A DNA stretch of 44,167 nucleotides, taken from positions 1 through 44,167 of the forward strand of contig JACPIE010000005.1 in assembly GCA_016188245.1 (NCBI GenBank). Direction: 5' to 3'. Position numbers and translations under genes: made by a program. Source of the stretch: Candidatus Woesearchaeota archaeon (GTDB taxonomy: Archaea; Nanobdellota; Nanobdellia; Woesearchaeales; GW2011-AR4). The notes below the pieces were generated by a model that saw only the letters and a list, made by a program, of their open reading frames with translations, searched no databases and was not told the DNA's origin. Positions 1 through 7,859 of the stretch are shown here, piece by piece. Numbering within the stretch: position 1 is the first letter of the stretch; each line of letters starts with the position of its first letter.

Positions 1-59
1 CAGCCTATGTGCCTTAGCAAACGCTTAACTTTATTTATCAGTCTTGTTTTTTTCCTCAT

Positions 60-357
60 GGGAATCGTGCCTCGATTCCCCCACAAGCAGCCTTACGGCT
101 GCTGTGGTATTTAATTTTTGCGAGATTTAGGACAGAGCCTTTTCAACAGATACATTTTTAAATAACTTAGTTATTCTAAAACAAGCTGCTAATTCAATTA
201 GCAAATCTAACACCGCAAGGTGTGAAGAAAACAATATTTTGGCATAATAAATTCCAAAAAACCGAGAGCGACTTTGCGCTGTAAAACTGCAGAAAGTAAA
301 CCGCTTCAACTGCAAAATCAGTTGACACTTTAATCAAGTGGGATTCAAAAATCCCAC
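60..357 (+). repeat. Array of short perfect or near-perfect hairpins in the intergenic region upstream of rpS19e
   Basis: Inverted repeats read directly: GGGAATCG/CGATTCCC (60-80), CCACA-a-GCAGCC TTAC GGCTGCTGTGG (81-107), AATAAC/GTTATT (161-175), TGCTAATT/AATTAGCA (187-203), ACACC-GCAA-GGTGT (210-223), CAACTG/CAGTTG (307-324), CACTT/AAGTG (326-340), GTGGGAT/ATCCCAC (338-357). Confidence 0.6.
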
Positions 358-445
358 GAATCTGAATTGATAGGCGAGGCTAAATTGATTGGCAGGGAAA
401 ATTTTGCCGAGCACAAGATTATGCGAACAAAGTGAGCGGATTGAA
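251..445 (+). ncRNA. Structured element E1, copy 1 of a 3-copy family, upstream of rpS19e
   Basis: Shares CGAGAGCG..CTTTGC..GCAGAAAG..AACCGCTT and GGCGA..ATTGGCAGGGA..GAGCACAAGA..GCGGATTGAA with E2; the 3' core is also shared with E3. Confidence 0.6.
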
Positions 446-479
446 ATATAAACAATTAAAATAAACCTTTAAACCGAAA

Positions 480-1082
480 ATGGCAATAATGTATGATGCG
501 GATGCGCAGGAACTCATTTTAAAAACAGCTGAAGAGCTGAAAAAAATCCCTGAAATCAAGCCTCCTGAATGGGCATTGTTTGTAAAGACAGGCATGCATA
601 AGGAGAGGCCGCCTGTTAAGGATGACTGGTGGTACACAAGAGCAGCTTCTGTCTTAAGGGCAGTCTACAGGCTTGGGCCGATTGGAACTGAAAAGTTAAG
701 GACAAAATACGGCGGCAAGAAAAACAGGGGAGTAAAAAAAGAGCATTTTTTCAAGGGCTCCGGAAATATCCTGAGAAAATCACTGCAGCAGCTTGAGAAA
801 GCAGGCCTCGTGAAATTCACGGAAAATGGAGTCCACAAAGGCAGAGTTATAACCCCAAAAGGAAGGTCGCTTTTGGACAAAATTGCAGTCCAGATTCACG
901 GTACAAATCCAAAGCAGGAGCAATGGATTGTGCAAAAAACTGAAACCGCAAAAGAAGTGGCTGAGATCAGGCAGGAGCCAAAATCCGTGAAAAAAACAGA
1001 AGAGGGAACGGAAGCCAAAAAGGAAGCCAAGCAAGAGCATAAAGCCGAGAAAAAAACTGAAGAATCACCGCAGCAAGCATAA
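480..1082 (+). CDS. rps19e: Ribosomal protein eS19 with a long Lys/Glu-rich C-terminal extension
   Basis: Protein contains WWYTRAASVLRAVYRLGPIGTEKLRTKYGGKKNRGVKKEHFFKGSGNILRKSLQQLEKAGLV, typical of S19e. Confidence 0.95.
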   Translation: MAIMYDADAQELILKTAEELKKIPEIKPPEWALFVKTGMHKERPPVKDDWWYTRAASVLRAVYRLGPIGTEKLRTKYGGKKNRGVKKEHFFKGSGNILRKSLQQLEKAGLVKFTENGVHKGRVITPKGRSLLDKIAVQIHGTNPKQEQWIVQKTETAKEVAEIRQEPKSVKKTEEGTEAKKEAKQEHKAEKKTEESPQQA

Positions 1083-1083
1083 A

Positions 1084-1419
1084 ATGCCCACTCTTGATGA
1101 GATAAAGAGAAAAAAACTCGAAAACCTGATGGCGCTCCAGCAGGAAAGGATGCAGGAGCAAGCCGAAGGCCAGGCCCAGATGCAGCAGCAGATAGGGCTG
1201 ATGGAAAATGCGCTAAGGCAGATCCTGACCAAAGAGGCGCTTGCAAGGTACGGGAGCCTGAAAACAGCGCATCAGGAAAAGGCGCTGCAGCTGCTTGTTG
1301 TTTTGATCCAGGCTGTCCAGAAGGGCCAGATAAAAGGAAAAGTTGACGATTCAACGCTGAAAAAAATTTTGGAGCAGCTGACGCCGAAGAAAAGAGAGAT
1401 TAAGATTAAAAGGGTTTAA
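1084..1419 (+). CDS. DNA-binding protein, PDCD5/TFAR19 family
   Basis: 111 aa, IKRKKLENLMALQQ...LTKEALARYGSLKTAHQEKALQLL...ILEQLTPKKREIKIKRV; usual neighbour of rps19e in archaea. Confidence 0.9.
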   Translation: MPTLDEIKRKKLENLMALQQERMQEQAEGQAQMQQQIGLMENALRQILTKEALARYGSLKTAHQEKALQLLVVLIQAVQKGQIKGKVDDSTLKKILEQLTPKKREIKIKRV

Positions 1420-1477
1420 ATAAAAAGAATTAATTAAAATTTGACAATAATTAATAATTCAAGCATTAAAAATAAAA

Positions 1478-1610
1478 TTCAGTCAAAACGAGAGCGGCTT
1501 TTTGCCGTATAGGTGCAGAAAGCGAACCGCTTTGAATGTATGGCGAGTCTCGAACGATTGGCAGGGAAGTGAGAGACGAGCACAAGAATTTGTCCGAAGG
1601 ACGGATTGAA
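1478..1610 (+). ncRNA. Structured element E2, copy 2 of the 3-copy family, upstream of L39e
   Basis: TTCAGTC (1478-1484) pairs with GATTGAA (1604-1610); AGCGG/CCGCT, GTCTC/GAGAC and GTCC-GAA-GGAC stems; shared core with E1 and E3. Confidence 0.6.
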
Positions 1611-1639
1611 AAATTAAAAATAAATTTAACAAACAACAA

Positions 1640-1813
1640 ATGGCACGGTACAAGCATCCAAGCAGGAAAAAAAGGCTGACAAAGCTGAGAAAGCAGACCA
1701 GGTGGGCTCCGTTCTGGACAGTGCCGAAAATATACGGCAAGACAAGAAGAGTGCATCCGGGCAGGCACACAAAGCTGAAAAGGCACTGGAGAAGAAGAAA
1801 GAACAAGGCTTAA
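1640..1813 (+). CDS. rpl39e: Ribosomal protein eL39 (57 aa, below the ORF-track cutoff)
   Basis: Own translation: MARYKHPSRKKRLTKLRKQTRWAPFWTVPKIYGKTRRVHPGRHTKLKRHWRRRKNKA*. Confidence 0.95.
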   Translation: MARYKHPSRKKRLTKLRKQTRWAPFWTVPKIYGKTRRVHPGRHTKLKRHWRRRKNKA

Positions 1814-1814
1814 A

Positions 1815-2144
1815 ATGACTGATGCTCCAAATGCGGATGATAAAGCGATAGTACCAATGATACAAGATAGTTCCATTGCTGCATTAGTTACAGGCACTTT
1901 ATTTTCACAGACTCCGGAGCAAATTGGAAAATCCAGATTGGTCGTTGCAGTCCAGCTCGCTCATATAAAAGAATTTGACCAAAGAGTTCCTGGAAATATA
2001 GTAAGGGCAGTTATAGCAGACTTGCAAAGGTCAGGGAAAATTACAACTTACAGTGATCCAAGCGATTTGAGTGGAATTGGAGTAAGGTTATCTCCTGAAG
2101 AAATAGCAGCCTACGAAAAAATAGGTGGCACAACAATAGATTAA
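1815..2144 (+). CDS. Hypothetical protein interposed between eL39 and eL31
   Basis: 109 aa ORF packed between L39e and L31e with 1-nt gaps; no recognised family. Confidence 0.7.
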   Translation: MTDAPNADDKAIVPMIQDSSIAALVTGTLFSQTPEQIGKSRLVVAVQLAHIKEFDQRVPGNIVRAVIADLQRSGKITTYSDPSDLSGIGVRLSPEEIAAYEKIGGTTID

Positions 2145-2145
2145 A

Positions 2146-2694
2146 ATGGCAAAGAAAAAGGAAGAATCATCAAAAACAGTCCTTGAAAGGGCTTATGTAA
2201 TTCCTCTCAGGAGAGAGACTTTGAAAGTGCCGTTTTTCAAGAAGGCAAACAAGGCAGTAAAGGCAGTGAGGCAGTTCATCTCAAAGCACATGAAATCAGA
2301 CGATGTCCATATCGGTAAATACCTCAACTTAAAAATATGGCATCATGGGGCAAAAAACCCGCCAGGTAAAATTAAAGTAAATGCTGTGAAAGATGACAAG
2401 GGCAAGGTTTTTGTTGAGCTTGTTGACGCTCCAAAAGAAGCGCCCAAAGAAGAAAAGAAAACTGCAAAAAAAGAAGAAAAAACAATAAAGGAAGCCGAGT
2501 TTAAGGAGAAGCCGGAAGAAAAGCTCGAAAAGCAGGCTGAAGAATCCAAAGAAGAAAAGGCTGAAGAGGCAAAAAATATTGAGAAGGAAGAGATAAAGGA
2601 ACTAAAGAAAGAGCACCCGAAAATGCATGCTCCAAGAATGCCGCAAAAGCCAAAAATGCAGGAATCGCATCCGACAGCGCCGAGAAGTGTTTGA
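2146..2694 (+). CDS. rpl31e: Ribosomal protein eL31 with a ~95 aa charged C-terminal tail
   Basis: ERAYVIPLRRETLKVPFFKKANKAVKAVRQFISKHMKSDDVHIGKYLNLKIWHHGAKNPPGKIKVNAVKDD... Confidence 0.93.
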   Translation: MAKKKEESSKTVLERAYVIPLRRETLKVPFFKKANKAVKAVRQFISKHMKSDDVHIGKYLNLKIWHHGAKNPPGKIKVNAVKDDKGKVFVELVDAPKEAPKEEKKTAKKEEKTIKEAEFKEKPEEKLEKQAEESKEEKAEEAKNIEKEEIKELKKEHPKMHAPRMPQKPKMQESHPTAPRSV

Positions 2695-2743
2695 GAATTC
2701 TTAGCATAGATTTTTAAATTAAATCTGTTTATAACTTTACACT

Positions 2744-3109
2744 ATGGGAGAGCATGAACACGTAACCAAACAACAGGTTACTGACCTAATAAATTATGCG
2801 CATAGACTCACTGCAACGCCAGCAGATATAGAAGAATCTCCGGATATTGCAGATTTAGTGCAGGAGGAAGATGCTTTAGCAAGGTTATACGAGGCGTGCT
2901 CACCATTTGGAAAAACCCAGCATGAAATTATGGAAGGTGCGCGAAAGTTTATTCAGCCATGTGCTGATTGCATGGGAACCTATTCCTTAACGGTTAATTC
3001 ATCCGCATATGCGTCTAGTGAAGCTAATTTAAGCGGAATGGAACGCCTTTTACGACGAAATCCAGAACATGCACCAGAAGGCGTGCCTAAAGCAATGGAA
3101 AACATGTGA
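2744..3109 (+). CDS. Hypothetical protein
   Basis: 121 aa ORF with ATG and AT-rich upstream region; no recognised family. Confidence 0.6.
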   Translation: MGEHEHVTKQQVTDLINYAHRLTATPADIEESPDIADLVQEEDALARLYEACSPFGKTQHEIMEGARKFIQPCADCMGTYSLTVNSSAYASSEANLSGMERLLRRNPEHAPEGVPKAMENM

Positions 3110-3181
3110 TTTACCGAAGATTTCGGGAGATGGGTGCCTAGGTATGATGTTTTGCAGCTTCTTAAATGACCAAAAGTTTAT

Positions 3182-3568
3182 TTAAATCATAACCGCTTCC
3201 TTAAAATTCTTAAAATCATTATCTCCAGTCAAGATTTTTGCACCTATTTTCTTGGCCGTAGCTGCAACAAAGGCATCCAGCATGCCGAATTCTTTGTTTT
3301 TCTTTTTGGCTTCAAAATGTATTTGCCCTGCTAAAGCTGAAATTTCATTGCTAATGGCAATTATTGTAGACAAAGTGTTTATAGCAGTCAAAGCTATTTT
3401 TATGTCTTTGCTTGTCCTTAGGAATTTGCTGATAACTTCCGCAATAGTTGTCGACGATGTAAAAATTTCATTAGAACTGTTTTCCACTATTTCTGTAACC
3501 TTTTTCCCTTTTTGAGAACCTTCTAGGTACTCTATCCATGCATAAGCGTCCACTACAAAATTAGTCAT
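3182..3568 (-). CDS. vapC: PIN-domain toxin (VapC family)
   Basis: VVDAYAWIEYLEG...TTIAEV...FGMLDAFVAATAKKIGAKILTGDNDF: PIN acidic residues in typical spacing. Confidence 0.9.
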   Translation of the reverse strand: MTNFVVDAYAWIEYLEGSQKGKKVTEIVENSSNEIFTSSTTIAEVISKFLRTSKDIKIALTAINTLSTIIAISNEISALAGQIHFEAKKKNKEFGMLDAFVAATAKKIGAKILTGDNDFKNFKEAVMI

Positions 3569-3770
3569 GGCTTCTTCCTTCCATCCATCGCTTGTCTTCC
3601 TTTGTAAAAGAGCCTATGCCTTTTGCAGCCCCGAAAAAGCTTTTCCTTATCTTCTCAACATTGATTCTTACAGTCTGTCCCGGCACAAGGCCTTCAAGCT
3701 CGATAATTTTTTTTGGCACCGTAGCTATGATCGAGCCCCCTACTTTCCTTAATTTAGTGATACTTTCCAT
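3561..3770 (-). CDS. vapB: AbrB/SpoVT-type antitoxin (VapB)
   Basis: TKLRKVGGSIIATVPKKIIELEGLVPGQTVRINVEKI swapped-hairpin AbrB signature; overlaps vapC start. Confidence 0.88.
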   Translation of the reverse strand: MESITKLRKVGGSIIATVPKKIIELEGLVPGQTVRINVEKIRKSFFGAAKGIGSFTKEDKRWMEGRSHD

Positions 3771-3870
3771 GTTATAAAATATAACATTAAGTTATATTTA
3801 AATGTTTCTTTTTTGTATTTGATATTTTACTTTTGAATATATTTATAATATCCAGTCTTTTCCCTCTCTT

Positions 3871-4860
3871 ATGCAAAATTTATTGCCGTTTGAAAAAATA
3901 GAAAGAGAAGTCATTATCAGAAAAGAAGCCGAAACAAACCCGGACCTGGGATGCAGGCCTGAAGACAGGAAAACGGAAGAGATAATCAATTATGGCATTG
4001 TAAACATAGACAAGCCAAAAGGACCTACAAGCCACCAAGTCTCAGATTATGTGCAGAAAATCCTCCACATCAATAAAAGCGGGCATTCCGGAACCTTGGA
4101 CCCGGCAGTTACTGGCGTTCTTCCGGTTGCATTAGGCAGGGCAACAAGAATTGTTCAAACTCTTCTTACAGCAGGAAAGGAATACGTTGCAATAATGCAT
4201 TTGCACAAAGAAGCTGATGAGGATGCTTTAAGAAAAACAATCCAAAGCCATTTTGTCGGAAAGATACGGCAGATGCCTCCGCTAAAGAGCTCAGTCAAGA
4301 GGCAGCTAAGGACAAGGGAGGTTTATTATTTTGACATCATGGAGATTGAAGGGAAAGACGTGCTGTTCAGGGTCGGAACAGAAGCAGGAACTTATATCCG
4401 AAAGCTGATTTATGACATCGGGCAAAAGCTCGGAACCGGGGCGCACATGGCTGAGCTCAGGAGGACAAAAGCAGGCCCTTTTGATGAATCCTCTTTGGTG
4501 ACTTTGCAGGAGCTTATAGACGCTTATTCTTTTTGGAAAGAGGAAGGCAATGGAAAATTCGTCAGAAAAGTCATCCAGCCTGTCGAGAATGGGGCAAGCC
4601 ATCTGGCAAAAGCCTGGGTTTTTGACACAACAGTTGAAAGCATGTGTCACGGAGTTGACCTGAAAATGCCGGGAATAAGCAGGCTGAATGCAGGAATCAG
4701 GCCAGATGATGCCGTTGCGGTCATGACTTTAAAAAATGAGCTTGTTGCGCTCGGAACTGCAAAAGCAAGCTCGGAAGAGATGCTCCAGGAAAAGGGGATT
4801 GCAGTGCAGACTGAAAAAGTGTTTATGCAGCCGGGAACATACAAGATGGATAAAGCTTGA
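3871..4860 (+). CDS. cbf5: tRNA/rRNA pseudouridine synthase Cbf5 (TruB family, H/ACA RNP)
   Basis: GIVNIDKPKGPTSHQVSDYV...HSGTLDPAVTGVLPVALGRATRI...LRTREVYYFDIMEIEGKDVLFRVGTEAGTYIRKL plus C-terminal PUA. Confidence 0.96.
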   Translation: MQNLLPFEKIEREVIIRKEAETNPDLGCRPEDRKTEEIINYGIVNIDKPKGPTSHQVSDYVQKILHINKSGHSGTLDPAVTGVLPVALGRATRIVQTLLTAGKEYVAIMHLHKEADEDALRKTIQSHFVGKIRQMPPLKSSVKRQLRTREVYYFDIMEIEGKDVLFRVGTEAGTYIRKLIYDIGQKLGTGAHMAELRRTKAGPFDESSLVTLQELIDAYSFWKEEGNGKFVRKVIQPVENGASHLAKAWVFDTTVESMCHGVDLKMPGISRLNAGIRPDDAVAVMTLKNELVALGTAKASSEEMLQEKGIAVQTEKVFMQPGTYKMDKA

Positions 4861-4888
4861 AAAGATTTTTCGCATCCGGAAAAAATAT

Positions 4889-4972
4889 AGCAAAGAACAC
4901 AAATAATTGAGCAGTTTATAATGTTCTTTGCTTATTACGAGCGAACGACTAATGCCTAATTTATTTCGTTCG
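4889..4972 (+). promoter_or_regulatory. Two consecutive hairpins in the leader/intergenic region upstream of the MFS gene
   Basis: AGCAAAGAACA (4889-4899) / TGTTCTTTGCT (4922-4932); CGAACGA (4942-4948) / TCGTTCG (4966-4972). Confidence 0.5.
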
Positions 4973-5030
4973 GGAGTATAGATTTAAAAACAAGCGAAAA
5001 ATTTTACGTTAATTCTAGATTTTGGTTAAA

Positions 5031-6554
5031 ATGCCCGAAGACAAAACAAAAAAGAGCCTGAAATATTCGATTTATGACGGAATTTCCTTTGCGGTAATGG
5101 ACGGAATGACCGCTTCCTTCCTTACTCCTTTTGCCATTGCTTTGAACGCTTCTGTAAACATGATAGCGGCATTGACATATGTTCCGCAGCTTTTGGGAGC
5201 TGTTTTCCAGCTGTTTACATCCAAGCTTGTAGAGATATTGAAGGACAGGAGAAATATCCTGGTTGCAAGCTCATTTATGCATGCAGTGCTGTGGATTCCG
5301 CTGCTGATCATACCTTATGCAACACCCGGGCAGAAGTACCTGCTTATAGTTTATGTATCACTTCAAACCATACTTGTACAGCTGATGCAGCCCATCGGAA
5401 ACTCATTGCTGGGAGACCTTGTGCCAAAATACGAAAGAGGAAGGTTTTTCGGCCTGAGAAACAAGGCAGTAGGGGCAACTTCCTTTATTTCCGCCCTGGC
5501 TGCCGGGCTTACCCTGAATTTTTTCTCGCCAAAGCACCCTTTTTTAGGGTTTACGATACTGTTTGTAATTGCGTTTCTTGCCCGGGCGCTTTCTGGAGCA
5601 TTCAAGTCAATGATTCAGGATCCGCTTCCCAATCCGGAGCCTGCTGAGAAATTCTCGCTTGTTGATTTTGTAAAGAGAATGGACAAGACAAATTACGGGC
5701 ATTTTGTCATTTACATAGTGCTGTTTAAATTCGCAACCTACCTTGCAGCGCCTTTTTTTGCAGTATACATGCTTAAAAATCTTGGATTTACATACCTGCA
5801 GTTCACAATAATCATTGCTGCAGAGCTGATAGCCAGCTTCATAGCAATGGGAATCTGGGGCAGGCTGATTGATGAAAGGGGAACAAAGTTTGTTTTATAC
5901 ACAAGCGGCATGCTTACCCCGCTCATACCCTTCTTGTGGCTCTTCTCCAGCAACTTCTATTACCTGATTCTGGTTGAATTATTTGCAGGCTTGGCATGGG
6001 CAGGCTTTAACCTGAGCTCATCAAATTTTATATTTGACGTTGTAAAGCCGGAAAACAGGGTCAGGTGCATTTCTTACTACAAATTCTTTGAAGGCATAGC
6101 AATAGTCATAGGCGCAGCTTTTGGAGGAGTCATAATCAGCCATGTTCCCTCATGGGTATTGCTTAATGGAATATTGGTTGTTTTCATGATTTCAGGCATA
6201 TTGAGGTTTGCTATTTCAGCGGCCCTGCTGCCAACCCTGAAAGAAGCAAGGCTGATTGAGGTTAATGTCGAGCATTCTTTCTTCAAGAGGTACCTGACAA
6301 TAAGGCCAAGCGAAGGATTGGTTTTTGAAGTTATTGGAAAATACAAGAAAATAAAGGAAAAAGTAAGGGAGGCGGGCAAATACCTGAAATTTGATAAGAA
6401 GAAGCTCGTGGAAAGCAATGAAAACAAGGAGTACAGCAGGAGGCTGGTGAAATTCATTGACAAAAATATTTCTCCAAGAAAGGAGCAGCACGACCTTACA
6501 GACATGCACGAGATTGAGCGCATAACAGAAGAGATTGAGAAGGGAAAGAGATAA
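5031..6554 (+). CDS. MFS-type membrane transporter (multi-TM)
   Basis: ATG in TTAAAATG context at 5031; many TM helices; GDLVPKYERGRFFGLRNKAVG MFS-like loop. Confidence 0.85.
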   Translation: MPEDKTKKSLKYSIYDGISFAVMDGMTASFLTPFAIALNASVNMIAALTYVPQLLGAVFQLFTSKLVEILKDRRNILVASSFMHAVLWIPLLIIPYATPGQKYLLIVYVSLQTILVQLMQPIGNSLLGDLVPKYERGRFFGLRNKAVGATSFISALAAGLTLNFFSPKHPFLGFTILFVIAFLARALSGAFKSMIQDPLPNPEPAEKFSLVDFVKRMDKTNYGHFVIYIVLFKFATYLAAPFFAVYMLKNLGFTYLQFTIIIAAELIASFIAMGIWGRLIDERGTKFVLYTSGMLTPLIPFLWLFSSNFYYLILVELFAGLAWAGFNLSSSNFIFDVVKPENRVRCISYYKFFEGIAIVIGAAFGGVIISHVPSWVLLNGILVVFMISGILRFAISAALLPTLKEARLIEVNVEHSFFKRYLTIRPSEGLVFEVIGKYKKIKEKVREAGKYLKFDKKKLVESNENKEYSRRLVKFIDKNISPRKEQHDLTDMHEIERITEEIEKGKR

Positions 6555-6556
6555 AA

Positions 6557-6913
6557 TTAGCCATATAATGTTTCTATAACTTTGGGATGCGTAACTGGAA
6601 GAACATAATTCCATGCCGCAATAAAATGCGGATCATTGCCAACAATCACAAAATCTCCAAACGCAAAATTGCCGGTTTTAGGCACCCTCATCCGTTCCAT
6701 ATATTCAACTCCCATTACAAATCGCCTATTTGGAGTTTCTAGTCTGAACCCATTTTGTATAGCATCAAGCATTTGCATTACACTTTCGTCAACAGTACGA
6801 GGAGCATATACCACGCCCATTTGTCTTAATTCATCAAATCTGTCCACTATGCTAAAATCTGGATGAGTCGGATGAAGGATAAGATTAGGCGGCAATGCAA
6901 GTATCTCTCTCAT
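6557..6913 (-). CDS. Hypothetical protein
   Basis: 118 aa ORF on the strand opposite its neighbours; no recognised family. Confidence 0.6.
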   Translation of the reverse strand: MREILALPPNLILHPTHPDFSIVDRFDELRQMGVVYAPRTVDESVMQMLDAIQNGFRLETPNRRFVMGVEYMERMRVPKTGNFAFGDFVIVGNDPHFIAAWNYVLPVTHPKVIETLYG

Positions 6914-7009
6914 TGCATTAAGAAAGGAATATAACTATAAAAATTTACCTAAACTGAAAAACCGCAAATTATTTATAATTCCAGATTAAGAGGCACCAAT
7001 TGAATTAAA

Positions 7010-7348
7010 ATGACGCTAACATCCTCTTATACATGCACGCGATGCAGAAGGGAATTTGACTTTGACAATATCAAGTATGACTCCAATAACAAGCTGATTT
7101 GTGTTGAATGCCTTGACAAGCAGCAGAAGATTGAGAAGAAAGAAAAACTGCATCTGGAAAAAGCAGGAGAAGGCGAGCCTGTAAACTTCATATGCGTAAG
7201 CTGCCGATTCAAGTTCTCGATAAAGAAAGGCAGCCAGAAAGACGCAAAATGCCCGTACTGCAGCAAGACAAAGCTGATGCTCGTGAAAAAATACAAGGAC
7301 GAAGACGACTTGATCAAGGATGCTTCTGACCCAAGGTTTGATTATTGA
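7010..7348 (+). CDS. Double zinc-ribbon protein
   Basis: YTCTRCRREF...LICVECL and FICVSCRFKF...AKCPYCSK CxxC pairs. Confidence 0.8.
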   Translation: MTLTSSYTCTRCRREFDFDNIKYDSNNKLICVECLDKQQKIEKKEKLHLEKAGEGEPVNFICVSCRFKFSIKKGSQKDAKCPYCSKTKLMLVKKYKDEDDLIKDASDPRFDY

Positions 7349-7351
7349 AAA
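7316..7351 (+). repeat. Direct repeat copy A (functional 3' end of the zinc-ribbon gene) flanking HicBA
   Basis: AAGGATGCTTCTGACCCAAGGTTTGATTATTGAAAA. Confidence 0.9.
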
Positions 7352-7380
7352 ACAAAAGTTATAAATAGAACTTTATTACA

Positions 7381-7602
7381 ATGGGTTCTATGAAGTATAG
7401 GATTATTTTAGAACAAGATGAAGATGGCGTTTTTACAGCAGAGTGCCCTTCTTTGCCCGGCTGCATATCCCAAGGTAAAAATAGAAGCGAAGCTGTAAAA
7501 AATATTAAAGACGCAATTCAGGGATATTTGGAAAGCTTAAAACAGCATGATGAGCCAATCCCGCCTTCCATCGAAGAAGAATTAGTAGAAGTAAATGCCT
7601 AA
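7381..7602 (+). CDS. hicB: HicB-family antitoxin
   Basis: MKYRIILEQDEDGVFTAECPSLPGCISQGKNRSEAVKNIKDAIQGYLES: HicB fold. Confidence 0.92.
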   Translation: MGSMKYRIILEQDEDGVFTAECPSLPGCISQGKNRSEAVKNIKDAIQGYLESLKQHDEPIPPSIEEELVEVNA

Positions 7603-7825
7603 ACTTCCAATTATTTCTGGTAAGGATTTGATTAAGGCGGCTGCAAAAATTGGTTACGAGATAGACCATCAAACCGGCAGCCATATAATCCTTAGGCATA
7701 AAGGCACACCACACAGAAGATTGACGATTCCAAACCATAAAGAAATAGCAAAAGGAACATTAAGGGCAATCATAAGGCAGGCTGGACTTTCAAGAGATGA
7801 GTTTTTTGAGCTGTTAAGTCAATAA
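7595..7825 (+). CDS. hicA: HicA-family mRNA interferase toxin
   Basis: PIISGKDLIKAAAKIGYEIDHQTGSHIILRHKGTPHRRLTIPNHKEIAKGTLRAIIRQAGLSRDEF. Confidence 0.94.
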   Translation: MPKLPIISGKDLIKAAAKIGYEIDHQTGSHIILRHKGTPHRRLTIPNHKEIAKGTLRAIIRQAGLSRDEFFELLSQ

Positions 7826-7858
7826 AAGGATGCTTCTGACCAAGTTTGATTATTGAAA
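7826..7858 (+). repeat. Direct repeat copy B (decayed duplicate of the zinc-ribbon gene 3' end)
   Basis: AAGGATGCTTCTGACCAAGTTTGATTATTGAAA: identical to copy A except two 1-nt deletions. Confidence 0.9.
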
Positions 7859-7859
7859 A

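Noticed and set aside
437-445. GGATTGAA at element ends resembling CRISPR repeat 3' ends (ATTGAAA)
   Set aside because: Only three dispersed copies, no spacer periodicity and no cas genes; not a CRISPR array.
3110-3870. Terminal duplication around the first VapBC (3182-3770)
   Set aside because: Only a weak GG-GTGCCTA-like similarity within the left flank. No convincing repeat across the module, so not counted with HicBA and MNT/HEPN.
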